A DNA stretch of 46,411 nt from Candidatus Kapaibacterium sp. (GCA_025055755.1 JANWWF010000010.1:1-46411); one strand, 5' to 3'; counted from the first letter of the stretch, positions 9,256 to 20,298 are shown. Numbers and translations: made by a program. The notes: generated by a model from the sequence alone, not told the origin.

Positions 9256-10277
9256 TGAAATATGCTTACTACATACTTGGTATTCTCGTGGGCCTCGGAA
9301 TTGGGTGGGGCAAAGGGATTATTCATTTCAGTCGATTACGCAGCGTCTTAACTGTTTTTTTTCTGTTTCTAGGTACGACTTTAGCGATTATTTCTCCAAT
9401 TGCTGGAACATTTAATGACCTCATAAGAGCTAACTTACAGGGTGAAAAAATATTGCCATGGGTTTTAGTCCCTCCACAGGGAGTAAACGTTCAAGATAGT
9501 ACAGTACAGGATATAAGTGGGCAGCGCGTAAAAGCTGTCCTTAATCACACATTTAATGCTGTTATGGCAAATTCAATTCAAAAAACAACACTCATAAAAG
9601 CACACACAAAAAGCAATGAAGAAGTCGAAATAACCGATTACATAACTGCTCCTCCAATAATCCTACCCCACATTCCCTCACTCGGTGAAAAAGCAAGGAT
9701 CATGTTTTTTCACGTCCCCTTAGCATGGATCGGATTTATTGCCTACGTTATAACTATGATTTTCTCAATTAGATTTCTCATAGCAAAATCTGATTACCAT
9801 GATAGGGTAGCTTATTCTTCAGCTTACGTAGGAACCGCTTTCACTGTCCTTGCTTACTTAAGTGGTGCAATTTGGGCAAGGTTTAATTGGGGACACTTTT
9901 TCAATTGGGATATGCGAGAACTATCAGTTCTTCTCCTTTTGCTTATTTATGCCGGATATTTTATTCTACGCTCAAACATTACTAACGAACAAATTCAGCA
10001 GCGCATTTCCGCAACTTACGCGACTATTGCAGGCATTGCCGCGGCTTTTCTCATCTTTATTCTTCCAAGATTGACAATAAGCTTACATCCAGGATCCAAG
10101 GATGACACAACAATAGGTCCTATCCTCTCTCCACAACAGGATGCCCTAGATGTTACAAAAGCTGTTATCTTCAGCTTGATGCTTGCTGGATTCTCGTTGT
10201 TATTTACGTGGCTATTGAGCATCGTTACCCGTTACATGCTTCTCAAAAAACGCTTGGACAGTACAAACCATGCTTAA
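9252..10277 (+). CDS. ccmC: Cytochrome c maturation protein CcmC (heme handling) with long N-terminal extension
   Basis: Integral membrane protein of the heme-handling family that, with CcmD, loads heme onto CcmE. The conserved core begins near residue 140: FFHVPLAWIGF has the His of the HVPxAW motif, and the tryptophan-rich heme site is WARFNWGHFFNWDMREL. A second His lies in a loop at SLHPGSKD, before the last membrane helix. Two hydrophobic helices (about 1-20 and 30-52) and a hydrophilic stretch of about 90 residues precede the core, so at 341 residues it is about 100 longer than proteobacterial CcmC. The gene overlaps the aminotransferase by 4 bases and ccmD by 8. Confidence 0.85.
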   Translation: MMKYAYYILGILVGLGIGWGKGIIHFSRLRSVLTVFFLFLGTTLAIISPIAGTFNDLIRANLQGEKILPWVLVPPQGVNVQDSTVQDISGQRVKAVLNHTFNAVMANSIQKTTLIKAHTKSNEEVEITDYITAPPIILPHIPSLGEKARIMFFHVPLAWIGFIAYVITMIFSIRFLIAKSDYHDRVAYSSAYVGTAFTVLAYLSGAIWARFNWGHFFNWDMRELSVLLLLLIYAGYFILRSNITNEQIQQRISATYATIAGIAAAFLIFILPRLTISLHPGSKDDTTIGPILSPQQDALDVTKAVIFSLMLAGFSLLFTWLLSIVTRYMLLKKRLDSTNHA

Positions 10278-10452
10278 AATATTAGAACTATACCCCAACT
10301 ATATTGTACTACTGGTTACTCTTGCTATTTGGACAGGTATGATACTTTTTCTTGCCCAGATAGAGCGACGACTTCGAAAATTAGAACACAGTTTTGCCGA
10401 ACGTACACAGACCGAAATTTCTGAAGAGGGAACGCGCGATAAAACAACATAG
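10270..10452 (+). CDS. ccmD: CcmD-like small membrane protein
   Basis: A 60-residue protein with one membrane helix (about residues 11-30, YIVLLVTLAIWTGMILFL) followed by a basic, helical tail QIERRLRKLEHSF. This is the usual CcmD layout. Its position between ccmC and ccmE, overlapping ccmC by 8 bases, supports the call. CcmD in other bacteria helps release holo-CcmE from the CcmABC complex. The sequence itself is too short for a firm family match, so the assignment rests mainly on context and topology. Confidence 0.7.
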   Translation: MLKILELYPNYIVLLVTLAIWTGMILFLAQIERRLRKLEHSFAERTQTEISEEGTRDKTT

Positions 10453-10486
10453 TTAATACTAATTGGTTATCCTTAGGTTGGTAATT

Positions 10487-10876
10487 ATGCAAAAGCGGTA
10501 TATTATCGGAATAGGGATCATTGCGATTGCTTCCATTGCGAGCATTTACCTACTTTCAGAGGCTCAAGTACAATACACAACCATTCAGGATGCACGATTA
10601 ACAGGTAAGAAAGTGCAAATAAAGGGACAGTGGGTCGAACGCGATGAGGCGTATTATGATCAACTAAACAATTCGTTTTACTTTACTCTTGCAGATGAAA
10701 CAGGAGAAAAAATCAAAGTCATATATAACGGTGCAAAACCAAACCACTTAGAACTTGCAGAGGCAATAGTTGTTCGCGGACGAGTAGAAGGAAGCTATTT
10801 CTTAGCTACCGACATTCTAACGAAGTGTCCATCCAAGTACGAAGGTGCTAAGCCACTTTCCACTCAAATACCATAA
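10487..10876 (+). CDS. ccmE: Cytochrome c maturation heme chaperone CcmE, CxxxY variant
   Basis: Periplasm-facing OB-fold heme chaperone with an N-terminal membrane anchor (about 5-23). The protein has 129 residues from ATG 10487; a TTG at 10463 would add 8. Family features include VQIKGQWVERD, FYFTLADETGEKIKVIYNG and AIVVRGRVEGSYFLATDIL. In the heme-attachment region, the His of the usual HxxxY motif is replaced: the sequence is LTKCPSKYEGA, giving Cys114 and Tyr118. CxxxY-type CcmE is known from sulfate reducers and archaea in the so-called System I*. It lies between ccmD and ccmF. Confidence 0.87.
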   Translation: MQKRYIIGIGIIAIASIASIYLLSEAQVQYTTIQDARLTGKKVQIKGQWVERDEAYYDQLNNSFYFTLADETGEKIKVIYNGAKPNHLELAEAIVVRGRVEGSYFLATDILTKCPSKYEGAKPLSTQIP

Positions 10877-10881
10877 AGTTT

Positions 10882-13290
10882 ATGATTGCCCAGTTCTTAA
10901 TTCATTTATCGCTCGGAATAGCAGTAGCATTTTGTTGGGGCTACTTGACAGCTTCTCTCAAGAAGAATACAAACGCCTTACAAAGCGCAAGAGCTCTGTA
11001 TTACCTTTACACCTTAGTATTGCTGATCATTTCAGCTCTTCTTCTGTATGCGCTCGTCACCCATAACTTCGACTACTCTTATGTACAAGCATATTCTTCA
11101 AGGTACCTCGAACCGCCATTTCTTTATGCCGCTTTCTACGCTGGTCAGGAGGGCAGCTTCCTTCTTTGGGCGTTAGTCACAAGTTTTGTTGGCATTGCCG
11201 TCATCGAGTACAGTAAAAAGCAAGGAAACGAAGCAGAGGTCATGAGCTTTTTTTCCTTGGTACCTCTATTTCTTTCACTCATGTTAGTTGCAAAAAATCC
11301 TTTCTCTTTTCTGTGGGAAACCTATGCTTCCGAAGGTTCCACAAGAGAATTAATCGAGCTAATTAAGATCGAGCAAAGTCGCTATGAGGGAAGAGGACTA
11401 AATCCTGTCTTGCAGAACTACTGGATTATGCTCCATCCTCCGATGCTCTTTAGTGGATTTGCAATGATAAGTGTTCCATATGCCTTTGCGATGGCGGGAC
11501 TTTTGCGCCGCGAATACCATGATTGGGTCAGACTCACACAGCCATGGATCATAGCTGCATCACTAACTTTAGGAATTGGAATTACCCTTGGAGGTTTTTG
11601 GGCATATGAAACATTAGGATGGGGAGGCTTTTGGGCGTGGGACCCTGTCGAAAACTCATCGTTGGTGCCTTGGTTATTAACGGTCTCTCTGTTTCACACA
11701 ACTCTCATTCAGCGTCGCACAAAAGGACTCGTACGAACAAATTTTGTGCTCGTAGTTGCAGCTTTTTCTGCTGTTTTATACTCAACCTTTTTAACTCGCA
11801 GTGGCGTCCTCGGCGATACATCAGTCCATTCCTTTGTTGAACCTGGATTTTTCGTGTATGTCTTATTGCTTATCTTTCTTCTTGGTTTCACGGGGTTAGG
11901 TGTAGGCTTGTTACTCGCTCGCTTTCGGGATATCTCATCTGTAAGTCGCCGCATTGGTGTATTTGAGCCAACTTCCAGAGAGTTCCAATTAGCAGTCGGT
12001 GCTGGACTTCTTATCGCAAGTGCAGTCATTGTACTTCTAGGCACAAGCTATCCAATCGCTGCCGAATTAATCGGCAAACCTAAGGTAGCGATTGAGCCTG
12101 AGTTTTATAACAAAACTCATTTTCCCCTTATCGCACTAATCCTATTGGCAAATGGATTATCCCTTATTGCCAATTGGTCAACTACCCCACTTTTTCCAGC
12201 CATTCGGAGCATCATTCCGTGGATCGGAATTTCAGTTTTGGCAGGTGGTGCTGCATTTATAAGTGGGATAGTTCCTTCGTTAGCCGCTGCAGCTGTTTTT
12301 GCATGCAGTGCCTTTGCTCTAAGTATCAACCTTCGGCATATCGTACGCCTTATAAGCGCAGCCAAGTATAGAGCATTAGGGGCGTTTATCTCCCATGCAG
12401 GGCTGGCTACTCTTACAGCGGGCGTTTTAGTACTCTCATTTACGAGCAAAAGTGCTCACTTGCAACTTGTCGAAAATGAGCCACAACGTGCACTTGGCTA
12501 TACCTTTACCCTTTTAGGAAGAGAGCAAGTTGACTTACACTTGAGTGACAGGGAAAAGTTTCGATATCCCGTTTTAGTCGAAAGCAAAAGCACTCGTGCA
12601 ATAGCGTATGCTATCGTGTACTTCAGTGATTTCAATCAACGTCAAGCACCATTTCTCGAGCCGGGAATTGTTCGCTTTGCGGGTGAAGACGTGTACATTT
12701 CTCCCAAGGCTATAGATGAAAAGCCTTCCTACCCAGTCATTACACTACGCAAATACATTCCCGCGCAATTACCAACTGATACGACGTGGAGAATCCAGCT
12801 TTTAGCATTCGACATGAGCAAAGCCGCAGCGAATCCCAACCGTAGTGAGCTTGAGCTTGGAGTAAGAGTACGTTTATCCTCTCGTAAAGGGGAGACGATA
12901 GATACGACACTTTACGCGATCTTCGATGGACAAACATTTTCTCCCAAAATGGTATCTATATCAAGCATAGATGCAGCACTCGCATTACTTCGTATTCAAA
13001 GGAATCAAACCGCACCTGACAGCTCTACCGCAACTATCGGGCTAATTAGCTCAAAATTGGACAATTCTAAACCGCGAAATGTCCTTGTCGTTGATGCCTC
13101 TATCAAGCCAATGATTAACCTTGTATGGATCGGTTTCTTGACTATGCTGGGAGGAATGTTTATTAGCACTGTGCGCTCTTTCCGTTCTTCAATTTCCGCA
13201 CCAAGGACGATGGCTACAACAAAAGATGTTTCTCATCAATCCACTATGCACCATCATTTAACTACCCCGGAGACTGAAAAGCAGGCCTAA
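10882..13290 (+). CDS. ccmF: Cytochrome c heme lyase component CcmF
   Basis: Large polytopic membrane protein, 802 residues, that takes heme from holo-CcmE and attaches it to apocytochrome c. The WWD motif GWGGFWAWDPVENSSLVPWL lies at about 245-264. Other CcmF features are GQEGSFLLWAL, LNPVLQNYWIMLHPP with a conserved His, FLTRSGVLGDTSVHSF and NKTHFPL. About 13-15 membrane helices end near residue 540, followed by a soluble domain and a final helix near 745 (LVWIGFLTMLGGMFIS). It follows ccmE by 5 bases, and recF begins 7 bases after it. The CcmH/CcmG partners are not in the window. Confidence 0.93.
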   Translation: MIAQFLIHLSLGIAVAFCWGYLTASLKKNTNALQSARALYYLYTLVLLIISALLLYALVTHNFDYSYVQAYSSRYLEPPFLYAAFYAGQEGSFLLWALVTSFVGIAVIEYSKKQGNEAEVMSFFSLVPLFLSLMLVAKNPFSFLWETYASEGSTRELIELIKIEQSRYEGRGLNPVLQNYWIMLHPPMLFSGFAMISVPYAFAMAGLLRREYHDWVRLTQPWIIAASLTLGIGITLGGFWAYETLGWGGFWAWDPVENSSLVPWLLTVSLFHTTLIQRRTKGLVRTNFVLVVAAFSAVLYSTFLTRSGVLGDTSVHSFVEPGFFVYVLLLIFLLGFTGLGVGLLLARFRDISSVSRRIGVFEPTSREFQLAVGAGLLIASAVIVLLGTSYPIAAELIGKPKVAIEPEFYNKTHFPLIALILLANGLSLIANWSTTPLFPAIRSIIPWIGISVLAGGAAFISGIVPSLAAAAVFACSAFALSINLRHIVRLISAAKYRALGAFISHAGLATLTAGVLVLSFTSKSAHLQLVENEPQRALGYTFTLLGREQVDLHLSDREKFRYPVLVESKSTRAIAYAIVYFSDFNQRQAPFLEPGIVRFAGEDVYISPKAIDEKPSYPVITLRKYIPAQLPTDTTWRIQLLAFDMSKAAANPNRSELELGVRVRLSSRKGETIDTTLYAIFDGQTFSPKMVSISSIDAALALLRIQRNQTAPDSSTATIGLISSKLDNSKPRNVLVVDASIKPMINLVWIGFLTMLGGMFISTVRSFRSSISAPRTMATTKDVSHQSTMHHHLTTPETEKQA

Positions 13291-13297
13291 GCCCCTT

Positions 13298-14410
13298 ATG
13301 GTTGTAGAACAGATAGTTCTAAGCAACTTTCGTTGTTACCAGCAGTACGCGATTAATTTTGATGGGAGATCAGCGGTCATTACAGGTCCTAATGGGGCAG
13401 GAAAAACAAGCATTCTCGAAGCACTACATATTCTTGCCATAACCAAATCTTTTTTACCTGTCGATGACAGTGAACTTATACGACACTCATCCTCGACATA
13501 CCGTATTGAAAGCACAGTTTTACATGATGGGGGATCAACAATTAAAATCGCAATCGAATACACAAAAGGAATTGGCAAGTCTGTTTATACATCAATAACC
13601 GACTCTTGCAGCGCCCAAGAGCTTATTGGCTTAGTTCCGTGTGTAGTGTTAGCAAGCCTTCACAAAGAGCTGTTTTATGGAGAGCCTGCAGTTCGTCGCG
13701 CATTTGTAGACCGTATACTATCACAGTACTCACTTTCATATAAGAGTGCCTTGTGGCGGTATCGCATTGCATTAAAGCAAAGAAATCGCCTTTTACAGGA
13801 AGGAGGGTCCGCAACAAATGCAGAGCTTGATGCGTGGACAGTTGAGCTGGTCAAAACTTCTGTTGAGCTACTTTGGCAACGGAAACATTTCGTAGAGCTG
13901 TTCAATCAAGAGTTGTCGCTTATTGCCGCTTCAATAGCTCCTCCATCGGTAGAACCAATGCTCCAATACACAATACCCTGGCTACCCTCTGAGTGCCAAC
14001 CCAACACCTGGGGTAGTTTCAAGGACAATCTCTTTACCATTATTGCTAACCATAGCACAGCAATGCTTGCTACAGATAGCATGCGCCAATCCACACAATG
14101 GGGACCACAACGGGATATTTTTACATTTGCCACTGAAACGCATCCATTATATACTGTGCTCTCCCAGGGTCAGCTCAAGATTATGCTCTTTGCAATTAAA
14201 ATTACCGAGGCTACAATCCTTCACCAGCAGACAGGTAGAGCACCAATACTACTACTTGATGATGTATTTTCCGATTTAGACAAGCAGAATACAGCATCCA
14301 TCCAAGAAAGCGTAGCAAAATATAGCGCAAAGTGGCAATTTTTTATAACTGCTCCATCATCAATTGAGATACTTGATCCTATGAGCACTTTTATGCACAT
14401 TCAGCTATAG
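13298..14410 (+). CDS. recF: DNA replication and repair protein RecF
   Basis: SMC-like ATPase that helps load RecA at gapped DNA through RecOR. The protein has 370 residues. The Walker A motif GPNGAGKT is at 30-37 after the typical start LSNFRCYQQYAINF. The ABC signature region reads VLSQGQLKIMLFAIK, and Walker B with D-loop is ILLLDDVFSDLDKQN near the C terminus. Only 7 bases separate it from ccmF and 5 from the next gene. The recF, DciA-like, gyrB order resembles the replication cluster found next to dnaA/dnaN in many bacteria, but neither of those is here. Confidence 0.94.
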   Translation: MVVEQIVLSNFRCYQQYAINFDGRSAVITGPNGAGKTSILEALHILAITKSFLPVDDSELIRHSSSTYRIESTVLHDGGSTIKIAIEYTKGIGKSVYTSITDSCSAQELIGLVPCVVLASLHKELFYGEPAVRRAFVDRILSQYSLSYKSALWRYRIALKQRNRLLQEGGSATNAELDAWTVELVKTSVELLWQRKHFVELFNQELSLIAASIAPPSVEPMLQYTIPWLPSECQPNTWGSFKDNLFTIIANHSTAMLATDSMRQSTQWGPQRDIFTFATETHPLYTVLSQGQLKIMLFAIKITEATILHQQTGRAPILLLDDVFSDLDKQNTASIQESVAKYSAKWQFFITAPSSIEILDPMSTFMHIQL

Positions 14411-14415
14411 GACAA

Positions 14416-14700
14416 ATGGACGGCTTTAAGCCATTAGGGCACTACCTACAGAAACTCCTCGACGAGCGTGGTCTTCGGGAAAAGATAGAAGATGCTCGTG
14501 TTCCTGAATATTTACGACAAGTAGTAGGTGAGGCTATTTGGCAACGGATAGAGTCTGTAAGCTTTTCCAACGGAGAATTAATAATTCGAACAATGTATCC
14601 TGTCTGGCGCATCGAATTACGCCTTCGAGCAGAAATACTCCGAGCACGTGTAAACGAAATAATAGGGAGAGAACACGTCCACCGTATCATGGTACTTTAA
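14416..14700 (+). CDS. DUF721 / DciA-like protein (possible helicase-loading factor)
   Basis: A 94-residue protein matching the DUF721 pattern: an N-terminal helix with GHYLQKLLDERGL, a conserved W in VGEAIWQRIESVSF, then a strand-rich part with NGELIIRTMYPVWRIELR. DciA of this family recruits the replicative helicase in bacteria without DnaC/DnaI. Its place between recF and gyrB fits a replication role. This version is close to the minimal KH-like core and lacks the C-terminal extension of proteobacterial DciA. Function is inferred from family and context. Confidence 0.8.
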   Translation: MDGFKPLGHYLQKLLDERGLREKIEDARVPEYLRQVVGEAIWQRIESVSFSNGELIIRTMYPVWRIELRLRAEILRARVNEIIGREHVHRIMVL

Positions 14701-14758
14701 GTCCGCGTTTCCCCTTGAATTTCAAGCAGTTTGGTGATTAGCCCCTTTTGCTCCTTCG

Positions 14759-14766
14759 TATTTTTG
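14759..14766 (+). promoter_or_regulatory. Candidate Bacteroidota-type -7 element before gyrB
   Basis: TATTTTTG matches the Bacteroidota -7 consensus TAnnTTTG exactly and lies 33 bases before the gyrB ATG. The nearest upstream TTG (14731-14733) is 25 bases away rather than about 19, so only half of the promoter is convincing. It would let gyrB be transcribed apart from recF and the DciA-like gene. Confidence 0.25.
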
Positions 14767-14784
14767 CAAGGTTATAACGTTTAA

Positions 14785-16797
<2,013 letters not shown>

Positions 16798-16804
16798 CAA
16801 TTAG

Positions 16805-16851
16805 GCGAACTTAGGCACTTTCAACATCAGCTTAAAGTAGTCCAAGTTCGC
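16805..16851. terminator. Imperfect hairpin between convergent gyrB and ftsK
   Basis: GCGAACTT (16805-16812) pairs perfectly with AAGTTCGC (16844-16851). An inner stem of ACTTT (16817-16821) and AAAGT (16834-16838) encloses a 12-base loop. The right arm lies inside the last ftsK codons and the stop. The position between two convergent genes suggests a shared transcription stop, but there is no strong T-run on either strand. Confidence 0.35.
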
Positions 16852-19342
16852 TCAGTCGCATATCCAGCTCCGCATCACTCTCTACAAGCACCTGCCGAGC
16901 TTTACTCCCATCAAAAGGGCCAACAATGCCAGCAGCTTCGAGCTGATCAATAATACGTGCTGCTCGTGAGTAACCAATTCGGAGACGACGCTGAAGCAAA
17001 GAAGTTGACCCCTGCTGGGCATGAACAATCACTCGAGCTGCTTCTACGAAGAGAGGGTCAAAATCGCTATCCGCACGGGTGTTGTATTCCGTACTGTTTG
17101 CCACAGACGGCAGCAAATATGGGGTTGAATAGCCGCGTTGCTTCCCAATAAATTCGGTAATTGCCTCGACCTCTTCGGTTGTAATAAAAGCATTTTGCAG
17201 GCGGATTGGGCGAGCACCACCAGGCGTAAACAACATATCACCATTACCAAGAAGCTGTTCAGCACCTACGGTGTCAATAATAGTACGTGAATCGACTTTT
17301 GATGCTACTTGATATGCAAGACGAGCAGGGAAATTTGCCTTAATAAGACCAGTAATGACATCGACCGAAGGGCGTTGCGTCGCCACAACCAAGTGAATCC
17401 CCACCGCTCGTGCTAACTGCGCCAACCGAATAATGGAGTCTTCCACCTCAGACCGCGCAGTCATCATCAAATCCGCAAGCTCATCGATAACAACAACGAT
17501 GTATGGCATAGGGGACAATTGCTGTCCGTCACAAGAACGGAGTGTTCCCTCAGCAAGTTTGCGGTTGTAGTCACTAATTTTTCTTTGCCCCACCTTTGCG
17601 AGAAGATCGTAGCGCTGCTCCATCTCTGCAACTAACGCCTTCAGCACAATAACAGCATTGGCGGGAGAAGTGATAACTACTTCATCAACATCTGGAGACG
17701 TTGCAATGTAGTGGTGCTTAAGCCGTGTGTAAAAAGTTAGCTCAACTTTCTTTGGGTCAATAATAACAAATTTCAGATCGCGGGGATGAAGTCTCCAGAT
17801 AAGAGACATAATGATAGTGTTGATGCCGACCGATTTCCCGGATCCCGTTGCACCTGCAATCAGAAGATGGGGCAGTTCGGCAAGGTCTGTACAATACACT
17901 TCACCAGTGATGGTCTTCCCAAGGCCGATCGGCAATGCAGCGCGATATTCTTGAAAACTACGCGACGCAACAATGCTTCGGAAACGAACAATAGTTGGTT
18001 TATGATTGGGAATTTCCACACCTACGGTCCCTTTTCCAGGAATTGGGGCAATGATACGTATCCCCCGCGCTTTCAAAGCTAACGCTATGTCATCGGCAAG
18101 AGCTTCGATCTGGCTGATTTTGACGCCAGCTGCGGGCACAAACTCATACTGAGTAATGACAGGTCCAGGTATTACTGTAACGTTTTCTATCTTAATCTTG
18201 AACGTTTCCAGTTTCTCCTGGAGAATGCGTGCATTCTCTTTAAGCTCCTGTTCGTTGATATGATGCTCTTCTTTCCCCTGGACAAGTAAATCCAGCGGGG
18301 GAGGAGTGAATAAAATAGACTCATCGCGAAGAGATCGCTCATGCACGATGTTCTCGTCTTGATCAGTGTGTGATGAGGACTGTACGACTGTAAGATGCGG
18401 CCCTTGACTTTGTGGTTGAATACCACTCTGCTGTTGGCTGCTACCCCCTGTAGAGCGCTCTGTACGAAGCTTAGAAGGGGATGTTTCCTCCTGTGTAACA
18501 ATTCGGGGTTCAGTATTGAGGCGCTCTGTCCTCTCGATAGCATGTATGGTTCTTCGGATAAGAGGAAATGGATTGTCACTCTCTGGGTTGTTGCCCAATG
18601 GCTCGTCATCTAATGGCTTTCGAATAGTTGGTTGTTTTTTCTGTTCCCGCGCGCGCCCAACGCTGGCAATAGCCCTCTGAAGTCTCTCCCGACAGGTATT
18701 AACTATGCCTACTACACTCACCCCTGTTGCAAACACTACTCCAAAAAATAGGCTCACAAAGGAAAGAATGAGGCTCCCAAGCGCTCCTATCATTGCAGAA
18801 GCTACCGAGGCAAGAAATTCTCCCACTAATCCGCTCCATTCGAGCGGAATACTGCTCCAAAGAACACGGACACTGCCAAACCACCAGCTACACGCAACAA
18901 TACATGCAAGGATCAATGCGCTTCGATGCCAGGTTTGCTGTTGAATCTTCCCCATTCGGAATAAATCACGTGCCCACCACACAAGAAGGAGAAGTAACAG
19001 AAACGATGCATAGCCGAACGCATCGTGAAGAAGAAGATCTGCTACCTTCGCGCCAACAAGTCCAAGCCAATTATGGGTGGTATCGAACTTAGCTCGGATT
19101 TCATCATCATTACGGAGAAGGCGAATAAAATCGCGCATAGACACATCGGTATTCGCCTCATCCGCCGGTGTATATGAAATCAATGCTAAGCCAACCAGTA
19201 CTGCAAGCAATACGAGAAGGATGGCCAGTATTGCTGCATTCCTTGCGCTTGGCTCTTCTTGCGGAGAGGAAGCACTTCTTCGCCGGCGACGCCGTGTCGC
19301 TATAGCACGCTCAATCGTCGCATCATCGAAGTGGCCATTCAC
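16832..19342 (-). CDS. ftsK: DNA translocase FtsK/SpoIIIE
   Basis: Septal DNA pump that moves chromosome ends during division. The protein has 836 residues. A basic N terminus (RRRRRRS) precedes about four membrane helices in the first 210 residues. A polar Gln/Ser-rich linker of about 130 residues follows. The motor has LLIAGATGSGKSVGINTI (Walker A, about 495-505), FVIIDPKKVELTFY, and Walker B YIVVVIDELADLMMTARSE. The usual IHLVVATQRPSVDVITG and DMLFTP segments are present. The C-terminal gamma winged helix, which reads the chromosome orientation sequence, includes LQRRLRIGYSRAARIIDQLE. The gene is convergent with gyrB and divergent from kdsA. Confidence 0.95.
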   Translation of the reverse strand: MNGHFDDATIERAIATRRRRRRSASSPQEEPSARNAAILAILLVLLAVLVGLALISYTPADEANTDVSMRDFIRLLRNDDEIRAKFDTTHNWLGLVGAKVADLLLHDAFGYASFLLLLLLVWWARDLFRMGKIQQQTWHRSALILACIVACSWWFGSVRVLWSSIPLEWSGLVGEFLASVASAMIGALGSLILSFVSLFFGVVFATGVSVVGIVNTCRERLQRAIASVGRAREQKKQPTIRKPLDDEPLGNNPESDNPFPLIRRTIHAIERTERLNTEPRIVTQEETSPSKLRTERSTGGSSQQQSGIQPQSQGPHLTVVQSSSHTDQDENIVHERSLRDESILFTPPPLDLLVQGKEEHHINEQELKENARILQEKLETFKIKIENVTVIPGPVITQYEFVPAAGVKISQIEALADDIALALKARGIRIIAPIPGKGTVGVEIPNHKPTIVRFRSIVASRSFQEYRAALPIGLGKTITGEVYCTDLAELPHLLIAGATGSGKSVGINTIIMSLIWRLHPRDLKFVIIDPKKVELTFYTRLKHHYIATSPDVDEVVITSPANAVIVLKALVAEMEQRYDLLAKVGQRKISDYNRKLAEGTLRSCDGQQLSPMPYIVVVIDELADLMMTARSEVEDSIIRLAQLARAVGIHLVVATQRPSVDVITGLIKANFPARLAYQVASKVDSRTIIDTVGAEQLLGNGDMLFTPGGARPIRLQNAFITTEEVEAITEFIGKQRGYSTPYLLPSVANSTEYNTRADSDFDPLFVEAARVIVHAQQGSTSLLQRRLRIGYSRAARIIDQLEAAGIVGPFDGSKARQVLVESDAELDMRLSELGLL

Positions 19343-19375
19343 AGTATGGCGGGTTAGATGGTCGGACTTCTATCC

Positions 19376-19399
19376 TGCAACTGTGCTGCAGCAGTTGCA
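19376..19399. promoter_or_regulatory. Near-palindrome in the ftsK/kdsA divergent promoter region
   Basis: TGCAACTG (19376-19383) and CAGTTGCA (19392-19399) are perfect 8-base inverted arms around T and GCTGCAG. The core GCTGCAGC is itself palindromic. The element sits 33 bases upstream of the ftsK start and 86 bases before kdsA. It could be an operator for a dimeric regulator. No known binding motif is recognised. Confidence 0.3.
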
Positions 19400-19485
19400 C
19401 ATCACGAAAATACAGTGCAAAAATCATTTATTGCATTATCCATGTACTCTGCCGCAAATTTGCCAGCGGTAGTTGAACATCCGTA

Positions 19486-20298
19486 GTGCTTGTCTTGCCA
19501 ATTCTTCAGTTTATTGCCGGTCCATGTGTAGTGGAAAGTGAGGCTATTACCTATACCGTCGCTGAGCGGCTGGCTCTGATACGGGAACGAATGGGAATTA
19601 GTCTGCTTTTCAAGTCTTCCTACCGAAAAGCGAACCGCACAAGTATTCGCTCCTTTACTGGACTGCCCATGGATGTTGCTTTGCGCATCCTGGCGGGGGT
19701 ACGAGAGCGCTTTAATCTTCCCGTGCTTACGGACGTCCATGAAAGCTGGGAAGTACCACTCGTCGCTGCCGTTGTTGATGCAATACAAATACCTGCGTTT
19801 TTATGCCGTCAGACAGATTTACTATTGGCAGCAGGCAAATCGGGGAAGACTGTCAACATCAAAAAAGGGCAATTTGCCGCCCCCGAGGACATGATTAAGG
19901 CGGTCGAAAAAGTCCGCTCCACAGGAAATAACCATGTCCTTGTTACTGAACGAGGAACAACCTTTGGCTACCATGACTTGGTTGTGGACATGCGTTCTCT
20001 CATTAGAATGAGGGCAACAGGTGCACGTGTCTTCTACGATGCAACGCATTCTCTTCAGCAACCAAGTATAGGTGAGACGTCCGGAGGGCTGCGTTCCATG
20101 ATTCCTCCTCTTGCGCGTGCAGCAGTTGCGATTGGAGTTGATGGTATCTTCTTTGAGACGCATCCACAGCCGGAAAAAGCTCTAAGCGACGCTGCAACAC
20201 AAATTCCCCTTGATTATGCGGAACGATTTATCGAGCAATTATTGGAGATTGATGAATTGGTCCGTTCAAAAGGGTGGTACAATGAGGAAATTTCATAA
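19486..20298 (+). CDS. kdsA: 3-deoxy-8-phosphooctulonate (KDO-8-P) synthase
   Basis: Condenses phosphoenolpyruvate with arabinose-5-phosphate to KDO-8-phosphate for the LPS inner core. The protein has 270 residues from a GTG start. Motifs are FIAGPCVVES, FKSSYRKANRTS, LTDVHE, KKGQFAAPEDM, VTERGTTFGYHDLVVDMRS and FYDATHSLQQP. Cys14 in GPC (where the E. coli enzyme has Asn), the His of DATHS, the Glu of FFETHP and an Asp in SDAAT match the ligands of the metal-dependent class. It heads an operon with overlapping lptC, tpiA and pgsA. Confidence 0.94.
   Translation: MLVLPILQFIAGPCVVESEAITYTVAERLALIRERMGISLLFKSSYRKANRTSIRSFTGLPMDVALRILAGVRERFNLPVLTDVHESWEVPLVAAVVDAIQIPAFLCRQTDLLLAAGKSGKTVNIKKGQFAAPEDMIKAVEKVRSTGNNHVLVTERGTTFGYHDLVVDMRSLIRMRATGARVFYDATHSLQQPSIGETSGGLRSMIPPLARAAVAIGVDGIFFETHPQPEKALSDAATQIPLDYAERFIEQLLEIDELVRSKGWYNEEIS

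Noticed and set aside
14714-14726. CTTGAATTTCAAG, a 13-base interrupted palindrome between the DciA-like gene and gyrB
   Set aside because: Six-base arms are easily found by chance in 100 bases, and no motif or context gives it a role.
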